Shown: positions 19,101 to 28,727 of the stretch, one piece after another
Layout of the letters: each line of letters opens with the position of its first letter
Numbering within the stretch: the stretch's first letter is position 1
Translations under genes and position numbers: made by a program
The notes under the pieces: model-generated
Seen by the model: the letters and a program-made list of their open reading frames with translations, nothing else
Database searches by the model: none
Told to the model about the DNA's origin: nothing
Origin: Kiritimatiellaeota bacterium B1221
GTDB taxonomy: Bacteria > Verrucomicrobiota > Kiritimatiellia > SS1-B-03-39 > UBA6053
Assembly (NCBI GenBank): GCA_029269125.1
Contig: JARHXX010000015.1
Span: 1 to 64,000, forward strand
Length of the DNA stretch: 64,000 nt
Direction: 5' to 3'

Positions 19101-19291
19101 TGCTGTTCTCCACGGGTGCGGGTTCCGAAAGTCAAAAAGTGATTGGTACCACGGTATTCTCAGGAATGATTGCGGCGACCTTTATCAGTTTGATCGCGAT
19201 TCCCATGCTTTATTATTTGGTGGCGCGTCTAAGTGGTGAAAAGGATGAATTTTCAACCCAAGATGCAGGGTCGAAGGAGGTGAAAGCATGA
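16151..19291 (+). CDS. RND multidrug efflux pump, AcrB/HAE1 type
   Basis: Inner-membrane proton-driven transporter of 1046 residues, normal length for the family. It starts with the typical FFIRRPIFAGVISI helix and PEISPPTITVTA porter segment. Twelve membrane helices are expected in two halves separated by large periplasmic loops. GIVVDDAIVVVENCTR in TM4 carries the paired aspartates of proton relay, and GLATKTAILLVEFA in TM10 carries the conserved lysine. The HAE1 class exports hydrophobic and amphiphilic drugs, bile salts or detergents; the substrate here is unknown. The stop overlaps the outer-membrane factor start (ATGA). No TetR-type regulator is adjacent. Confidence 0.95.
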   Translation: MFSHFFIRRPIFAGVISIVILILGVLSLLSLPVARYPEISPPTITVTALYPGADAQTVADTVGTPIEQEVNGVENMLYMNSVCGNDGSYSLTVTFSSETDLDTANVLTQNRVSSAIAKLPQEAQRMGVTVKKKSTDANLYLALYSPDNSLDGLFLSNYANMQLRDELARSPGVGEVLSYGVGDYSMRIWLNPEAMRVREVSVNDVLNAVRDQNVQVAAGKVGEPPVPDGQANTFSIMVQGRLEDVDGFKNIVIRATEDGDVLRLGDISEIELGSSAYNITSSYMGKDSATLVIYQIPGANALEVVEGVKSRLASLEKSFPDGLAYEIVYDNTDVIKASIKQVVSNLFMTLALVVFTVYLFLQNFRATIIPSVTIPVSLVGTFGAMAAMGYSINQFTLFGLVLVIGIVVDDAIVVVENCTRLLDEGKSPKDAAMETMTEVSGPVIATTLVLLAVFVPTTMMGGIIGTLFKQFAVTISIATVFSSINALTLSPALCGVLLRPSSGPTKNPFFKAFNRAVDNSRSGCTKLVRVAIRRVAIGTLLFAGMVGLALFGFGQLSSGFVPQEDEGYCIVNLSLPDASSQERMVDFSKHAEKVVGDIAGVKNYITITGYSILDAVAIPNAGFMIVVFEDWADRTPEEHQKYILQQLNRRFSVIQDGVAMSFPVPSLPGVGLTAGISFMLQDRGGVGMETLQTTGADFITDANAQSGLSSMYSPFRGAVPQLKVNVDRDQVLTKGLPLGSVFAAMQTFLGSSYINDITLFNRSFQVKAQADRRFRTEPEDILSLEVRHPNGSSIPISALASIEEVVGPQSITRFNQYPSMKVLGQPSPGFSTGDAMEIVEDMAARKLSSSYGYEWVDLSYQEKLATGSTSAIFALSIILVYLVLSAQYESWSLPISVCLSVPTALLGAVVGILARGYDNNVYTQVGIVLLIGLATKTAILLVEFANVQRQDGMSLTDAAAKAVDLRLRAVLMTAFSFILGVLPLLFSTGAGSESQKVIGTTVFSGMIAATFISLIAIPMLYYLVARLSGEKDEFSTQDAGSKEVKA

Positions 19292-21009
19292 AAAATCGAT
19301 TCACAATTTCTCTACTCGCGACTGGTTTTGCTTTAACCGGTTGTCGGAGTCCCGACATGGCTTCGGTGGTTCCCAAAATGGAACAACCGGAAGGATGGGC
19401 AACAACCCTCAATTCCAAAGAAAAATTGGCCGCCGAAGAACTGGCGGTGTGGTGGACCCAGTTTGATGATGAAATTCTTTGGCGCTTGGTTCAACGTTCG
19501 TTGGATGAAAACTTAAATTTACAGGTTGCCGCGGCGAGAGTGGAAGAATCACTCGCGTTACGTGGGGTGGCGGCAGGAGAGCGAGTTCCGTTGGTGAATG
19601 GTTCTGCGGCCGTCATGGATATCAATCAAAGCCTACTGGAGGGTGGGGTTGATTACACCGGTTACAGCGTGGGTTTTGATGCCAGCTGGGAATTGGATTT
19701 ATGGGGGCGAATCAAAAAAACTGTAGATGCAGCCGATGCCAATGTACAAGCCTCCGTTGAGGATTTACGGGGCGTTCGCGCGTTGATTGCCTCTCAGGTT
19801 GTTTCCGGATACATTACTTTACGCGAGTTGCAGTTGCGTCAGGAATTGGCCATTAGCAATATCGAACGTCAACGAGAAACCTTGAAATTGACACAAGGGC
19901 GTTTTAATTCAGGGCTGTCGCCTCAACTAGATGTTAATCAGGCACGTCAGAATCTTTCCGGAACGGAAGCGGCCTTACCTTCATTACGTCAACAGGAAAA
20001 AGAAGCGCTGCGTGCACTGGAAGTACTTGCAGGGTACACTCCAGGTTCACTGGAAGAATTGCTCAATGAAAATCAGGAAGTGCCGGTGGCCTCGCAAGCC
20101 AAATTGATGGATGTGCCTGCGAATGTATTGCGTAGACGTCCGGATATTCGAGCGGCGGAACAGCGGCTTTACGCGGCGGCATTGCGGGTAGGGGTGGCTG
20201 AGGCGGATCTTTATCCCCGAATCTCGCTGTCCGGAACCTTCGCCTGGCAGTCTGATGAAACCGGAAACCTGTTTGACAGCAGTTCGATTTCCTCCAGTTT
20301 TGGACCCAGTATCTTCTTACCGATTTTTCAAGGGGGAAGACTTCGTTCTCAGGTGGATGCAGCCGAAGCCCAGGCTTTACAGATTGAGTTGGGTTACAAA
20401 CAAACGGTGTTGGAGGCTTTGCAAGAAGTGGAAAATGCTTTGTATGCCTATCAACAGGAGCAGCTCCGTCTTGAAAAACTCAACGAAGGAGTGGTGGCCG
20501 GTGAAGCCACGGTGGTGCAGGTGCGCAGTTTGTATGAAAACGGTCTCGTGACTTTTCTGAACGTTTTGGATGCCGAACGGAACCTGGCATCCCTTCAGGA
20601 TTCCGCGGCCGCCAGTCTGGGGCAAAGCTCCCGGAATTTGGTCAGTGTTTATCAGGCATTTGGTGGAGGTTGGGATGCGCCGGAGTTTGAAGCACCGGAA
20701 CATGTGGTCGAACAAAGCCGTACAGACGTAAGCGAGAATGAAGCCGAACTATTCGTGGAATCAAAAGCCGCAGGTGTCTTGACCTTGAAAATTGAATCCT
20801 ATTTGCGTTATACTCGGATGGATGAGGCCAGTCAGGGTATGGTGGATGAAATAAAAGTGCAGATGGAGGATTCAGAGGTCCTGAGCCATTTGCTTCCCGG
20901 AGAACGGGTGCGGATAAAATGGACCGAAGTTGAGGTTGTTCAAGCTGAACAAAGTTTTCATGAGGTGGAGGTGAATGGGGTGGAGCGATTAAGTCCTGAG
21001 AGCCCCTAG
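19288..21009 (+). CDS. RND outer-membrane factor (NodT/OprM-type lipoprotein) with extra C-terminal tail
   Basis: TolC-like outer-membrane channel of 573 residues and third gene of the efflux operon. The lipobox LTGC places the lipidated cysteine at residue 19. Two OEP repeats are visible: VWWTQFDDEILWRLV...LNLQVAAARVEES at the start and DVPANVLRRRPDIRAAEQRL in the middle. GLVTFLNVLDAERNLASLQD marks the end of the second helical barrel half. NodT proteins usually stop soon after this point, near 460-480 residues. Here about 100 further residues follow, acidic at first and then strand-rich, matching no domain I recognise. Start overlap with the pump gene implies coupled expression. Confidence 0.93.
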   Translation: MKNRFTISLLATGFALTGCRSPDMASVVPKMEQPEGWATTLNSKEKLAAEELAVWWTQFDDEILWRLVQRSLDENLNLQVAAARVEESLALRGVAAGERVPLVNGSAAVMDINQSLLEGGVDYTGYSVGFDASWELDLWGRIKKTVDAADANVQASVEDLRGVRALIASQVVSGYITLRELQLRQELAISNIERQRETLKLTQGRFNSGLSPQLDVNQARQNLSGTEAALPSLRQQEKEALRALEVLAGYTPGSLEELLNENQEVPVASQAKLMDVPANVLRRRPDIRAAEQRLYAAALRVGVAEADLYPRISLSGTFAWQSDETGNLFDSSSISSSFGPSIFLPIFQGGRLRSQVDAAEAQALQIELGYKQTVLEALQEVENALYAYQQEQLRLEKLNEGVVAGEATVVQVRSLYENGLVTFLNVLDAERNLASLQDSAAASLGQSSRNLVSVYQAFGGGWDAPEFEAPEHVVEQSRTDVSENEAELFVESKAAGVLTLKIESYLRYTRMDEASQGMVDEIKVQMEDSEVLSHLLPGERVRIKWTEVEVVQAEQSFHEVEVNGVERLSPESP

Positions 21010-21214
21010 ACCGACGGATCTTTCAGCAGTCAGAAGTTTTTTTACGGGCGCGATGCTATAAGTTCGCTCTTGATTCAGTATCGATATGTGGTTCAATTTG
21101 GCTAACCTGCTTGGCTGAAAGTTGAGATTTGGTTTTGTCCCAAATCAGGCTTTTATCTTCTCAGGTACGTTCTCATTGCCACATATATCTTTGTGGTTCG
21201 GACTGGTTTCCACT

Positions 21215-24200
21215 ATGCGCCTCAAACTATATACTTCTCTCTTACTTATTATATTATCGGGAGCTCATTTTGTCTCGTTTACGATTCGGCAGGAAGAGAC
21301 GAGGCATCGGAAAGAATTTTTGGCGACCGCTGTTGATTTGGCGAAAGCGATTGAGCCGCACAGGTTAAAGAAAGCATTTGATCCGGGACAAGGGGGGGCG
21401 TACCCGGATTTGGATCAGTTGAAAATTCAATTACGTACTGTACTGAAACTCATTCCTGATGCCGAATTTATTTATATGATGAATCGGATGCCGAATGGGG
21501 ATGTCGCATTTATCCTGGATCTTGATGCAGATGCGGATGCGGAAGATGATGCTGCATTTGGCGAAATATATGAGGATGCCTCTCCGGAGCTGGTTGAGTG
21601 TTTTGATACGGGCCTGCCCTTTGTTGAAGGACCTTTACCGGACGAATGGGGTGTTTGGGTCAGCGCGCTGGTTCCGATTTTCGATCCGGCAACTCAAGAG
21701 GTCATTGCGGTCATCGGGTTGGACATTGATGCAAAGGACTGGCGCCAACAAATTGCCCTGTCGGCCCGTATCCCTCTGCTGCTTACGGTTCTTGCCCTCT
21801 GTCTTTGGCTGGTGACCTTTTCCTATTTCCGGAAAACAAATCTTCACGCATCCGGACAGCATTCGTGGTATTTCGAAACGGGGCTTACATTTTTGACCGG
21901 GCTGCTTGTAACCATTGGGGTGGTCTTCTCGGTTCATCGTTTTGAAAATCAATCGGATCATAAGCTTTTGCTTACTGCGAATATGCAAAAAGCGATTGAA
22001 GTTGCGAGGGGACTTCAACATTTCGATGAAGTTGAATTGCGGAGTGTGAAAGATTTTTTTGATGTAAAGGGAAAAGTGAGCTCCGAAGATTTTCATTTAT
22101 TTACCCGGCATTTTATCCAAAGTGGATATCTGCGTTCCATTTCCAGGGTGAAGATACATGCACAGACCCGAAAATGGGATGTGGTGTATGAATCTTCGAC
22201 GGGAGATTCGACTCTTTTGCAGATGTTGGATGAAGGGCCGCCGATCCCTTTGCTCCTGAAAAATCATCAACATGGATTGGCCAGTGCATGGGTTTCCTCT
22301 GAAGCGGATGCGGCTCCTAATCCTTCGCTTTGGATTGCCTCTCCCATGGCAAGAAATCCGGGGGCAGATGTGGTTGATGCTGATTATGTGGTTGCAGAAC
22401 TCAATCCGCTTAAAATGCTCAATCGAACCGTTCATGAAAATTTTTCTGCGGATCATTCCTTCACCATTAAGATGAAGTTATGCCTTATCGATGCGGGAAA
22501 GCATTACGATTTATTTAATCCCAGCACACCGGAAGATCACCTCGTTAATTCCTCAAAGTCCCGGATCCCGATATTTGCATTTGGTAAAACTTTTATGGTT
22601 TCCGCCGACCACGAAGACCAATTGCCCCCCTTGGGACCTATGAGTATGACTACGCTCATTTCCGGTTTGATTCTGAGTGTTGCCGGTGCGTTTGTGGTGG
22701 GACTGCTGGTGCACCGAAGGGATGAATTACAAGCGGAAGTGAAGAACCGTACCCGCCATTTGAAATTTAGTGAGGAGCGGTTGTCCCAAATTAATGAATG
22801 TCTGCTGAGTTTCACCGCAGAACCTGATCAAAATATCCAGCGCCTGACCTCCCTTGCGGGGGAAGTGCTTTATGGAATCGCGGCCTATTATCATCGCTTG
22901 GAGGGGGGGGAGCTGCTGTTTCAAAGTGGATGGTCACCGCCGGACGGTGAGCCGTATGAAACGTTTCTCCCTGTTTCTGAATTCTGTGCCGAGGTGATTT
23001 CGAATTCGGCGGAAAAGTTTTTACACCGACACTCCGAAGCTCATGAATGGAGAACTTTTGTGGGCCATGTCGTGGTGAAGTCGGGGAATGCCGTGGGTTG
23101 TCTTTCCGTACTTTTTCCCGAAAGTATTCAGATGACGCAAAGGGACATAAGTTTTCTGGCCGCCATGTCTGCTGCGATTCAAGTCGAAGAAAACCGTCGC
23201 TTTGCCGAGCAAGGGGTTCTGCGACGTGACCGGTTACTGGAAGCCTCTGCGTTTGCCGGAAATGAATTAATTTCCGAACCGGATTTTGATAAAGCGATTT
23301 CCGAGGCTTTAAAAGTTATTGGACGTTCTTCAGATCAGGATCGGGCCTATATTTTTGAAGTGCATTCGGATGCGGCAAATGAGTCATATCTGATGAGCCA
23401 ACGTTACGAGTGGACCCGGGAGGGGGTCAGTGTGCAACTTGACAATCCGGAGCTTCAAAATATTGCCGCTGAAGATTATTTATCCCGATGGATTCAGCTG
23501 CTCAGACAGGGCGAGTCGATTGAGGGGTTGGTTAAAGATTTTCCGGAAACGGAAAGAGCTTTACTCGAACCCCAGGATATTATTTCTCTGTTAGTGGTTC
23601 CTATTTTACAGCAGGGCAAACTGTGGGGGTTTATTGGTTTGGATAACTGCCATTCTTCTTATCTGTGGAGTAACAGTGAACGTGCCATTTTACTCGCCAT
23701 TGCATCTTCAATTGGATCTGCAATGGAACGGAAAATTACCGAAGAGGATCTTTTGCACAGTAATGCCGATCTACAGGATTCGATGGAGAGAGCGCGAGAG
23801 CTGATGCTGGAAGCTGAAAAAGCCAACGCCGCCAAAAGTGAATTTTTGGCACGGATGAGTCACGAAATCCGTACACCTATGAATGGAATCTTGGGGATGG
23901 CGCGTATTCTCCGTCAGGAAAAACTGAATAAGGAGCAATGTGAGCTCGCGGATATTATTATTCAGAGCGGAGAGCATTTACTGGAAATCATCAATGATAT
24001 CCTGGACTTCTCCAAGATTGAAGCCGGAAAAATTGTGCTGGCGCAAGATGAAATTGATTTGGGGGCTCTCATGAGAAATGTCCATGAACTGCTTTCAGTG
24101 AAAGCCAAAGAAAAAGGCATTGCTTTCGAGATGACAGATGAGGCTGCGCTGCGGGAACCGCTGATCGGTGATACGATGCGCTTGCGCCAAATTCTGGTGA

Positions 24201-24970
24201 ATTTAGTGGGGAACGCGATCAAATTTACCGAACAGGGTTTTGTCCGGATGAAAGTGGGAATGGTTCAACCGCAAGCAGAAGGGGTGGCGCTCTGTTTTGA
24301 GGTCTCCGATTCCGGTCCGGGGATTCCGGAGGATCGGATCGAAGATCTTTTTCAAGAATTCACTCAATTGGATGGTTCGGCCGCCCGTCGCTATGAAGGA
24401 ACGGGACTGGGACTTTCCATTGTAAGAAAGCTTTTGGAATTAATGGACGGCGAGTTGAGAGTGGAAAGTGAAGTGGGAAAAGGATCTGTGTTTTCATTCA
24501 CGATTGAACTGAAAAAAGCTGCGCAGTCCCCGGTTGCGGAAAATCCTCTGCCGTCAAATTCGAAATCCCTGTCTAAAACTCTTCCGCGATTTTCCGAAAT
24601 TCATTTACTGGTCGCGGAAGATAACCCGGTAAATCAGAGAGTGATCACTCTCTTTTTGAAACGTTTGGGGGTGACCTGTGATGTGGTTTCGAATGGATTG
24701 GCGGCTCTGGATGCGATTGCCCAAACGTCATACGCGTTGGTTTTGATGGATGTGCATATGCCGGAAATGGATGGATTGGAGGCGACCCGAAAACTACGAA
24801 AACGGGAGGGGCAAAGTGGGACTCATCTTCCGGTGATTGCCCTTACTGCCGATGCCATTAAAGGAGATCGCGAAAAATGTATTGATGCCGGCATGGATGA
24901 CTACATTACCAAGCCACTGCAGATGGAACAACTTTCCGGGGTATTAAAGCGCTTTGTGTCGCTTCAATAG
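21215..24970 (+). CDS. Membrane hybrid sensor histidine kinase with two GAF-like domains and a receiver
   Basis: About 1251 residues from the ATG at 21215; a TTG at 21122 would add a poorly conserved lead. An N-terminal helix and an extracytoplasmic sensor of about 180 residues are followed by two helices (about 190-215 and 230-250), a second extracytoplasmic region and a fourth helix near residue 490. Two GAF-like domains come next. The kinase core has [10 protein letters not shown] with the phospho-accepting histidine near 883, [13 protein letters not shown] (N box), DSGPGIPED and GTGLGLS. The receiver domain has VAEDNPVNQ, the phospho-aspartate in [12 protein letters not shown] near 1179, and ITKPL. 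No HPt domain or response regulator is adjacent, so the output partner is elsewhere. The efflux operon ends about 205 bp upstream, but co-regulation is not shown. Confidence 0.93.
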   Translation: MRLKLYTSLLLIILSGAHFVSFTIRQEETRHRKEFLATAVDLAKAIEPHRLKKAFDPGQGGAYPDLDQLKIQLRTVLKLIPDAEFIYMMNRMPNGDVAFILDLDADADAEDDAAFGEIYEDASPELVECFDTGLPFVEGPLPDEWGVWVSALVPIFDPATQEVIAVIGLDIDAKDWRQQIALSARIPLLLTVLALCLWLVTFSYFRKTNLHASGQHSWYFETGLTFLTGLLVTIGVVFSVHRFENQSDHKLLLTANMQKAIEVARGLQHFDEVELRSVKDFFDVKGKVSSEDFHLFTRHFIQSGYLRSISRVKIHAQTRKWDVVYESSTGDSTLLQMLDEGPPIPLLLKNHQHGLASAWVSSEADAAPNPSLWIASPMARNPGADVVDADYVVAELNPLKMLNRTVHENFSADHSFTIKMKLCLIDAGKHYDLFNPSTPEDHLVNSSKSRIPIFAFGKTFMVSADHEDQLPPLGPMSMTTLISGLILSVAGAFVVGLLVHRRDELQAEVKNRTRHLKFSEERLSQINECLLSFTAEPDQNIQRLTSLAGEVLYGIAAYYHRLEGGELLFQSGWSPPDGEPYETFLPVSEFCAEVISNSAEKFLHRHSEAHEWRTFVGHVVVKSGNAVGCLSVLFPESIQMTQRDISFLAAMSAAIQVEENRRFAEQGVLRRDRLLEASAFAGNELISEPDFDKAISEALKVIGRSSDQDRAYIFEVHSDAANESYLMSQRYEWTREGVSVQLDNPELQNIAAEDYLSRWIQLLRQGESIEGLVKDFPETERALLEPQDIISLLVVPILQQGKLWGFIGLDNCHSSYLWSNSERAILLAIASSIGSAMERKITEEDLLHSNADLQDSMERARELMLEAEKANAAKSEFLARMSHEIRTPMNGILGMARILRQEKLNKEQCELADIIIQSGEHLLEIINDILDFSKIEAGKIVLAQDEIDLGALMRNVHELLSVKAKEKGIAFEMTDEAALREPLIGDTMRLRQILVNLVGNAIKFTEQGFVRMKVGMVQPQAEGVALCFEVSDSGPGIPEDRIEDLFQEFTQLDGSAARRYEGTGLGLSIVRKLLELMDGELRVESEVGKGSVFSFTIELKKAAQSPVAENPLPSNSKSLSKTLPRFSEIHLLVAEDNPVNQRVITLFLKRLGVTCDVVSNGLAALDAIAQTSYALVLMDVHMPEMDGLEATRKLRKREGQSGTHLPVIALTADAIKGDREKCIDAGMDDYITKPLQMEQLSGVLKRFVSLQ

Positions 24971-25024
24971 ACGAAGGGTTTGGAATGAGAAGAAATCCGC
25001 TACACAAAAAAGGAAAAAAATGCC

Positions 25025-25747
25025 TTAATGCATGCGCTTTCTGAAAGCGAGCATGCTGAGCAGACCACCAATCATGAGGATCAGAGAGGTAGGTTCGGGT
25101 ACAGCGGTGACGACCACATTATCAAAAAGGACTTGTTGTACGTTGTTACCGCTGTTGTTCACATTAGGAATATAAAATCCGATGTAGAGATCTTCGCCCT
25201 GCAGACCGGACCCGGCCGCATCCCAGGAGACTTGACCATTGAGTGTCCCTTTAGTCGCATCCGGTAGGGTGGAGTAGTCACCTTTGTCAAAGGTGGCTAA
25301 AGAGCCGTCGGCATCCAGTGACACGCCGACACCGGATCCTCCGGAAAACACCCCGTCATCATCGGTGAAAAAACCGCCGACAAAATTAGAGGGTAGAGAA
25401 TTATCGGAGCGGGATCCGATGACCACGTCCAAGGTGTAAATCAGCGACTCGTCGATGGTGCCGATATTCTGAAATATATACCCGGGTTCATTGGTTGAAG
25501 GTACACTACGCGAATCCACCACCAGCCACTGGTCACCGTCGGGAGCTGTAGGGAAGACTCCACTCGTTTTCTGAACCGCAATCCGTGCGGAAGAGTGAAT
25601 CCAGCCGGTTGCTTCGTTTATGTAGCTACCCGTGTCCGGAGATTCAAAACTGCCGTTTGTCACGGGGATAATGGCCGCCCGGAGTGTAAAGGTCGTGGTG
25701 AAACCGAAGAAGAACAGTAAGCGTATGGAGGCGTGTAGCGTATTCAT
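25025..25747 (-). CDS. Secreted PEP-CTERM protein next to a XylR-type regulator
   Basis: Protein of 240 residues. After a signal peptide (FFFGFTTTFTLRA) the mature region starts NGSFESPDTGSY and continues as a beta-sandwich-like domain similar in style to carbohydrate-binding or DUF642-like modules (GWIHSS, VLFDNVVV); no specific family is claimed. The tail has VPEPTS, the hydrophobic LILMIGGLLSMLAF and a basic end (RKRMH), a standard PEP-CTERM signal. It is transcribed divergently from the regulator at 25886, which makes it a candidate target of that regulator. No clear Shine-Dalgarno sequence precedes the start. Confidence 0.85.
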   Translation of the reverse strand: MNTLHASIRLLFFFGFTTTFTLRAAIIPVTNGSFESPDTGSYINEATGWIHSSARIAVQKTSGVFPTAPDGDQWLVVDSRSVPSTNEPGYIFQNIGTIDESLIYTLDVVIGSRSDNSLPSNFVGGFFTDDDGVFSGGSGVGVSLDADGSLATFDKGDYSTLPDATKGTLNGQVSWDAAGSGLQGEDLYIGFYIPNVNNSGNNVQQVLFDNVVVTAVPEPTSLILMIGGLLSMLAFRKRMH

Positions 25748-25773
25748 TATAAATGAGTTATTTGGGGATTTAA

Positions 25774-25779
25774 ATTATA
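25774..25779 (-). promoter_or_regulatory. Putative -10 box for the PEP-CTERM gene
   Basis: On the minus strand this reads TATAAT, a perfect consensus -10, 27 nt upstream of the PEP-CTERM start. No good -35 hexamer is seen at the expected distance, which fits an activator-dependent promoter. A 7-bp inverted repeat (TCAACAT at 25781-25787 and ATGTTGA at 25834-25840) flanks the region and could be an operator for the divergent regulator. Confidence 0.4.
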
Positions 25780-25885
25780 CTCAACATTTATCAGTTTTTG
25801 GGGGCTTTGGTAATGGGATTTTGAGTCAAAAATATGTTGATTCCGCCCAGCTTTTGGCAAAGCTCTTTGGGATGGAGGGGCGGAG

Positions 25886-27016
25886 ATGACCACAAAAGTT
25901 GAACATATTGGTATTTTGATGGACCTCTCCACGGGAGAAGGTCGGGAGATGGTTCGGGGTGCAACGGCTTACGCGCAACAGCGGGCGAATTGGGAAATCG
26001 TATTCCCGTGTTTTGAGAGTGTGGGTTTGGAACCGGTGAATATTCCCTATTGGTGTGACGGCCTATTACTTCGTCCTCTGAAGGCAGCAGATCAAGAGGC
26101 CTGTCTCCGCTTTAAGGGACCTAAATTTGGATTGGTTTGGCGTGGGATTGGCAATCGGGGGGTGCCTTGTCTGACCACACAGGGAAAGGAAGTTGCGCGG
26201 ATGGCATTTCAGCATTTGCGGGAGATCGGGATTGAGCGAATGGGCGTGGTCGGATTCAAGGACTCCGGATTTTCCCATGTACGGAGTGAACTCTTTTTGG
26301 ACTGTGTGGCGGAAGCGGGGTTGGAGGGGGGACGGTTTGAGCTGACCTCTCCTCCGGATCGGGCGGGATTGATCAAATGGCTACAAGGCTGGGAGCGTCC
26401 GTTCGGGATTTTTGCGGTCAATGATTTGCTTGCGAGAGAAGTGCTCAACTGCGCGCTCGAAGCGAAGATTCGGGTTCCCGGGCAGATGGCTGTGATCGGA
26501 GCGGGCAATGACGACACCTTTTGTACGGTGGCGGGACCCACCTTATCGTCGGTAGATCCCGGGGCGTATCGAATCGGGTACGAAGGTGCACGGCGCTTAG
26601 ATCTTTTGATGAAAGGAAAGTCCTTACCTGCGAACGAGGAGTTTTTGCCTCCTTTAGGAGTGGTGGCCCGCGAATCCACTCGATCTGAATTTCACGATCC
26701 ACTCATTGCAGATTTGTTGTGTGTGATTCGGGATGAGGCGCCCAGAGGACTTCGCGTGGCGGATCTATTGGCTCGTTTTCCGATCTCAAAGAGTTCGTTA
26801 AATCGAAAGTTTTTGCACGCGACAGGGAAGAGTCCCTCTGAGGAAATTCAACGGGTCCGACTGGAACGAGCCAAGTTTTTGCTGAAAAGTTCCGGTTTGA
26901 GCAATGAGACCATTGCCGCCGAGTCAGGGTACCCCACAGTTAAAGCCTTCTATGTGGCGCTACGGGCGGCCACGGGAATGACGCCCCGGGCTTTTCGGAT
27001 GCATCGGGGGGCATGA
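25886..27016 (+). CDS. XylR-type transcriptional regulator (LacI-like sensor plus AraC DNA-binding domain)
   Basis: Protein of 376 residues. Residues 1-265 form a type-1 periplasmic-binding-protein fold: HIGILMDLSTGEGREMVRG at the start, FGIFAVNDLLAREVL, and VIGAGNDDTFC, typical of LacI/XylR sensors. The C-terminal 100 residues are an AraC-type double helix-turn-helix (FPISKSSLNRKFLHATGKSP, then LSNETIAAESGYPTVKAFYVA). Proteins with this order, like E. coli XylR, bind a sugar and activate catabolic genes. The ligand is unknown. The only divergent neighbour is a PEP-CTERM protein, and the next gene downstream is purK, so no sugar catabolic operon is attached. Confidence 0.92.
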   Translation: MTTKVEHIGILMDLSTGEGREMVRGATAYAQQRANWEIVFPCFESVGLEPVNIPYWCDGLLLRPLKAADQEACLRFKGPKFGLVWRGIGNRGVPCLTTQGKEVARMAFQHLREIGIERMGVVGFKDSGFSHVRSELFLDCVAEAGLEGGRFELTSPPDRAGLIKWLQGWERPFGIFAVNDLLAREVLNCALEAKIRVPGQMAVIGAGNDDTFCTVAGPTLSSVDPGAYRIGYEGARRLDLLMKGKSLPANEEFLPPLGVVARESTRSEFHDPLIADLLCVIRDEAPRGLRVADLLARFPISKSSLNRKFLHATGKSPSEEIQRVRLERAKFLLKSSGLSNETIAAESGYPTVKAFYVALRAATGMTPRAFRMHRGA

Positions 27017-27078
27017 GATCCATGAATGGGAAACGCTTTTCTCTCGGCAGAGCGCTCATTTTTTAGCATAGGAAGCTC

Positions 27079-28224
27079 ATGAAGTCATTTTTTGGAAACG
27101 ATCAGGTATTGGGCGTATTGGGCGCGGGGCAGCTAGGGAAAATGCTGGCTGCCGCGGCGGCGCCCTGGGATTTGAATTTGCAGATGTTGGACCCTACGGC
27201 AGGGGCGCCGGCCGCGCATTTGTGCACAAAGTTTGTGCAGGGGGATTTTCGGGACAAACAAACCGTTCTCGATTTCGGCGCTGACTGCGACCTGATCACG
27301 ATTGAGATCGAACAGGTAAATGTGGAAGCGCTGGAAGAATTGGAGGCTGCCGGAAAGGTGGTTCATCCCAGTCCGCGCGCGCTAAGAATCATTCAGGATA
27401 AAGGACTGCAAAAAAAATTTTTTGTGGAGCAGGGCTTACCCAGTTCGGAATTTGAATTGTTTGAGAATGCGGCAGCGGTGAAGGCGGCCGGGCTTCAATT
27501 TCCCTGTGTGCAAAAAGTGCGGACCGAAGGGTATGATGGGCGGGGAGTGAAAATTTTACGTTCGGACGCAGATCTAGATGATTTGTTGCAGGGACCCTGT
27601 TTGGTGGAAGATGCGGTGGAGGTGGAAACGGAGATTGCGGTGATCGCGGTACGAAATCCTTCAGGACAAGTCGTAAGTTTTGATCCGGTGGAAATGAGTT
27701 TTCATCCCACCGCGAATTTGGTGGAATTTTTGGCTGCGCCGGCGCGGATTTCGCCTGAGCTGGCTGCGAAAGCCAAAGCCCTGGCAGAAAAAACCATCGT
27801 CGCTTTTGATCTTTGTGGCATTCTGGCGGTGGAAATGTTTGTGGATCCGCAGGGTGAAATCTTATTGAATGAAGTCGCGCCGCGTCCACATAACAGTGGA
27901 CATCACAGCATCGAAGCCTGTGTGAGTTCCCAGTATCAGCAGCATCTGCGGGGGATTTTGGATTTGCCTCTGGGAGACTGCTCTCTGCGTCAACCGGCGG
28001 TGATGATTAATATTCTCGGGGAAGAGGGGAAAAGCGGTCCGGTGGTTTACGAAGGGGTGAAAGAGGTGTTGAAAACCCCCGGCGCGCATTTACATTTGTA
28101 CGGGAAACACGAAACCCGCCCCTTCCGCAAAATGGGGCATCTTACCGTCTGTCATGATGACTTGGAACATGCTATTGTTCAGGTCAAAACTCTCCAAAAA
28201 ACCTTTAAGGCCACTGCATTATGA
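27079..28224 (+). CDS. purK: N5-carboxyaminoimidazole ribonucleotide synthase
   Basis: PurK uses ATP and bicarbonate to convert AIR to N5-CAIR in purine synthesis. The protein has 381 residues and an ATP-grasp fold. It begins with the preATP-grasp signature VLGAGQLGKMLAAAA, followed by QDKGLQKKFFVEQGLPSS, the lysine-containing PCVQKVRTEGYDGRGVKIL strand, and LLNEVAPRPHNSGHHSIEAC, the metal-binding motif diagnostic of PurK. The stop codon overlaps the purE start (ATGA), so the two are translationally coupled. Confidence 0.96.
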   Translation: MKSFFGNDQVLGVLGAGQLGKMLAAAAAPWDLNLQMLDPTAGAPAAHLCTKFVQGDFRDKQTVLDFGADCDLITIEIEQVNVEALEELEAAGKVVHPSPRALRIIQDKGLQKKFFVEQGLPSSEFELFENAAAVKAAGLQFPCVQKVRTEGYDGRGVKILRSDADLDDLLQGPCLVEDAVEVETEIAVIAVRNPSGQVVSFDPVEMSFHPTANLVEFLAAPARISPELAAKAKALAEKTIVAFDLCGILAVEMFVDPQGEILLNEVAPRPHNSGHHSIEACVSSQYQQHLRGILDLPLGDCSLRQPAVMINILGEEGKSGPVVYEGVKEVLKTPGAHLHLYGKHETRPFRKMGHLTVCHDDLEHAIVQVKTLQKTFKATAL

Positions 28225-28727
28225 ACTCAGCAAAAGTTGCAATTATTATGGGCTCTGACTCCGATCTCCGGGTGATGGGCGAAGCTGCAGAATTTTTAGA
28301 ACTGATGGAAGTGCCGGTGGAAGTCACGGTGGTATCCGCCCATCGGACACCGGCCCGGTTGTTTGATTTTGCCATGTCGGCGGAAAACCGGGGGATTGAA
28401 GTGATTATTGCCGGAGCCGGTGGCGCGGCACATTTACCCGGGATGGTGGCGGCGATTTCGCCTTTGCCGGTGATTGGGGTTCCGATTAAATCACGAAACT
28501 CGATTGATGGCTGGGACAGTATGCTTTCGATTTTGCAAATGCCCGCCGGAGTGCCGGTGGCCACGGTGGCAGTGGACGGTGCCAAAAATGCGGGCATTTT
28601 GGCGGCGCAAATCTTATCGGTTGCTGATTCGGTTTTGCGTACAAAAGTGAAAAATTACAAAGAAGATTTGAATCAGCAGGTTTTAGATAAGGTAGAGCGG
28701 TTGGAAAAGGGTGGCTGGAAGTCGTAG
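28221..28727 (+). CDS. purE: N5-carboxyaminoimidazole ribonucleotide mutase
   Basis: PurE moves the carboxylate of N5-CAIR to give CAIR, the step after PurK. The 168-residue protein shows the class I signatures MGSDSDL near the N-terminus, SAHRTPARL with the active-site histidine, and GAGGAAHLPGMVA. Length and motifs match bacterial PurE. Its stop is followed at once by a repeat element (28728-28800) that fills the gap to the convergent gene. Confidence 0.96.
   Translation: MNSAKVAIIMGSDSDLRVMGEAAEFLELMEVPVEVTVVSAHRTPARLFDFAMSAENRGIEVIIAGAGGAAHLPGMVAAISPLPVIGVPIKSRNSIDGWDSMLSILQMPAGVPVATVAVDGAKNAGILAAQILSVADSVLRTKVKNYKEDLNQQVLDKVERLEKGGWKS

Noticed and set aside
24971-25024. Terminator between the hybrid kinase and the PEP-CTERM gene
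   Set aside because: A-rich runs are present, but no stem of useful length was found in this 54-bp gap.
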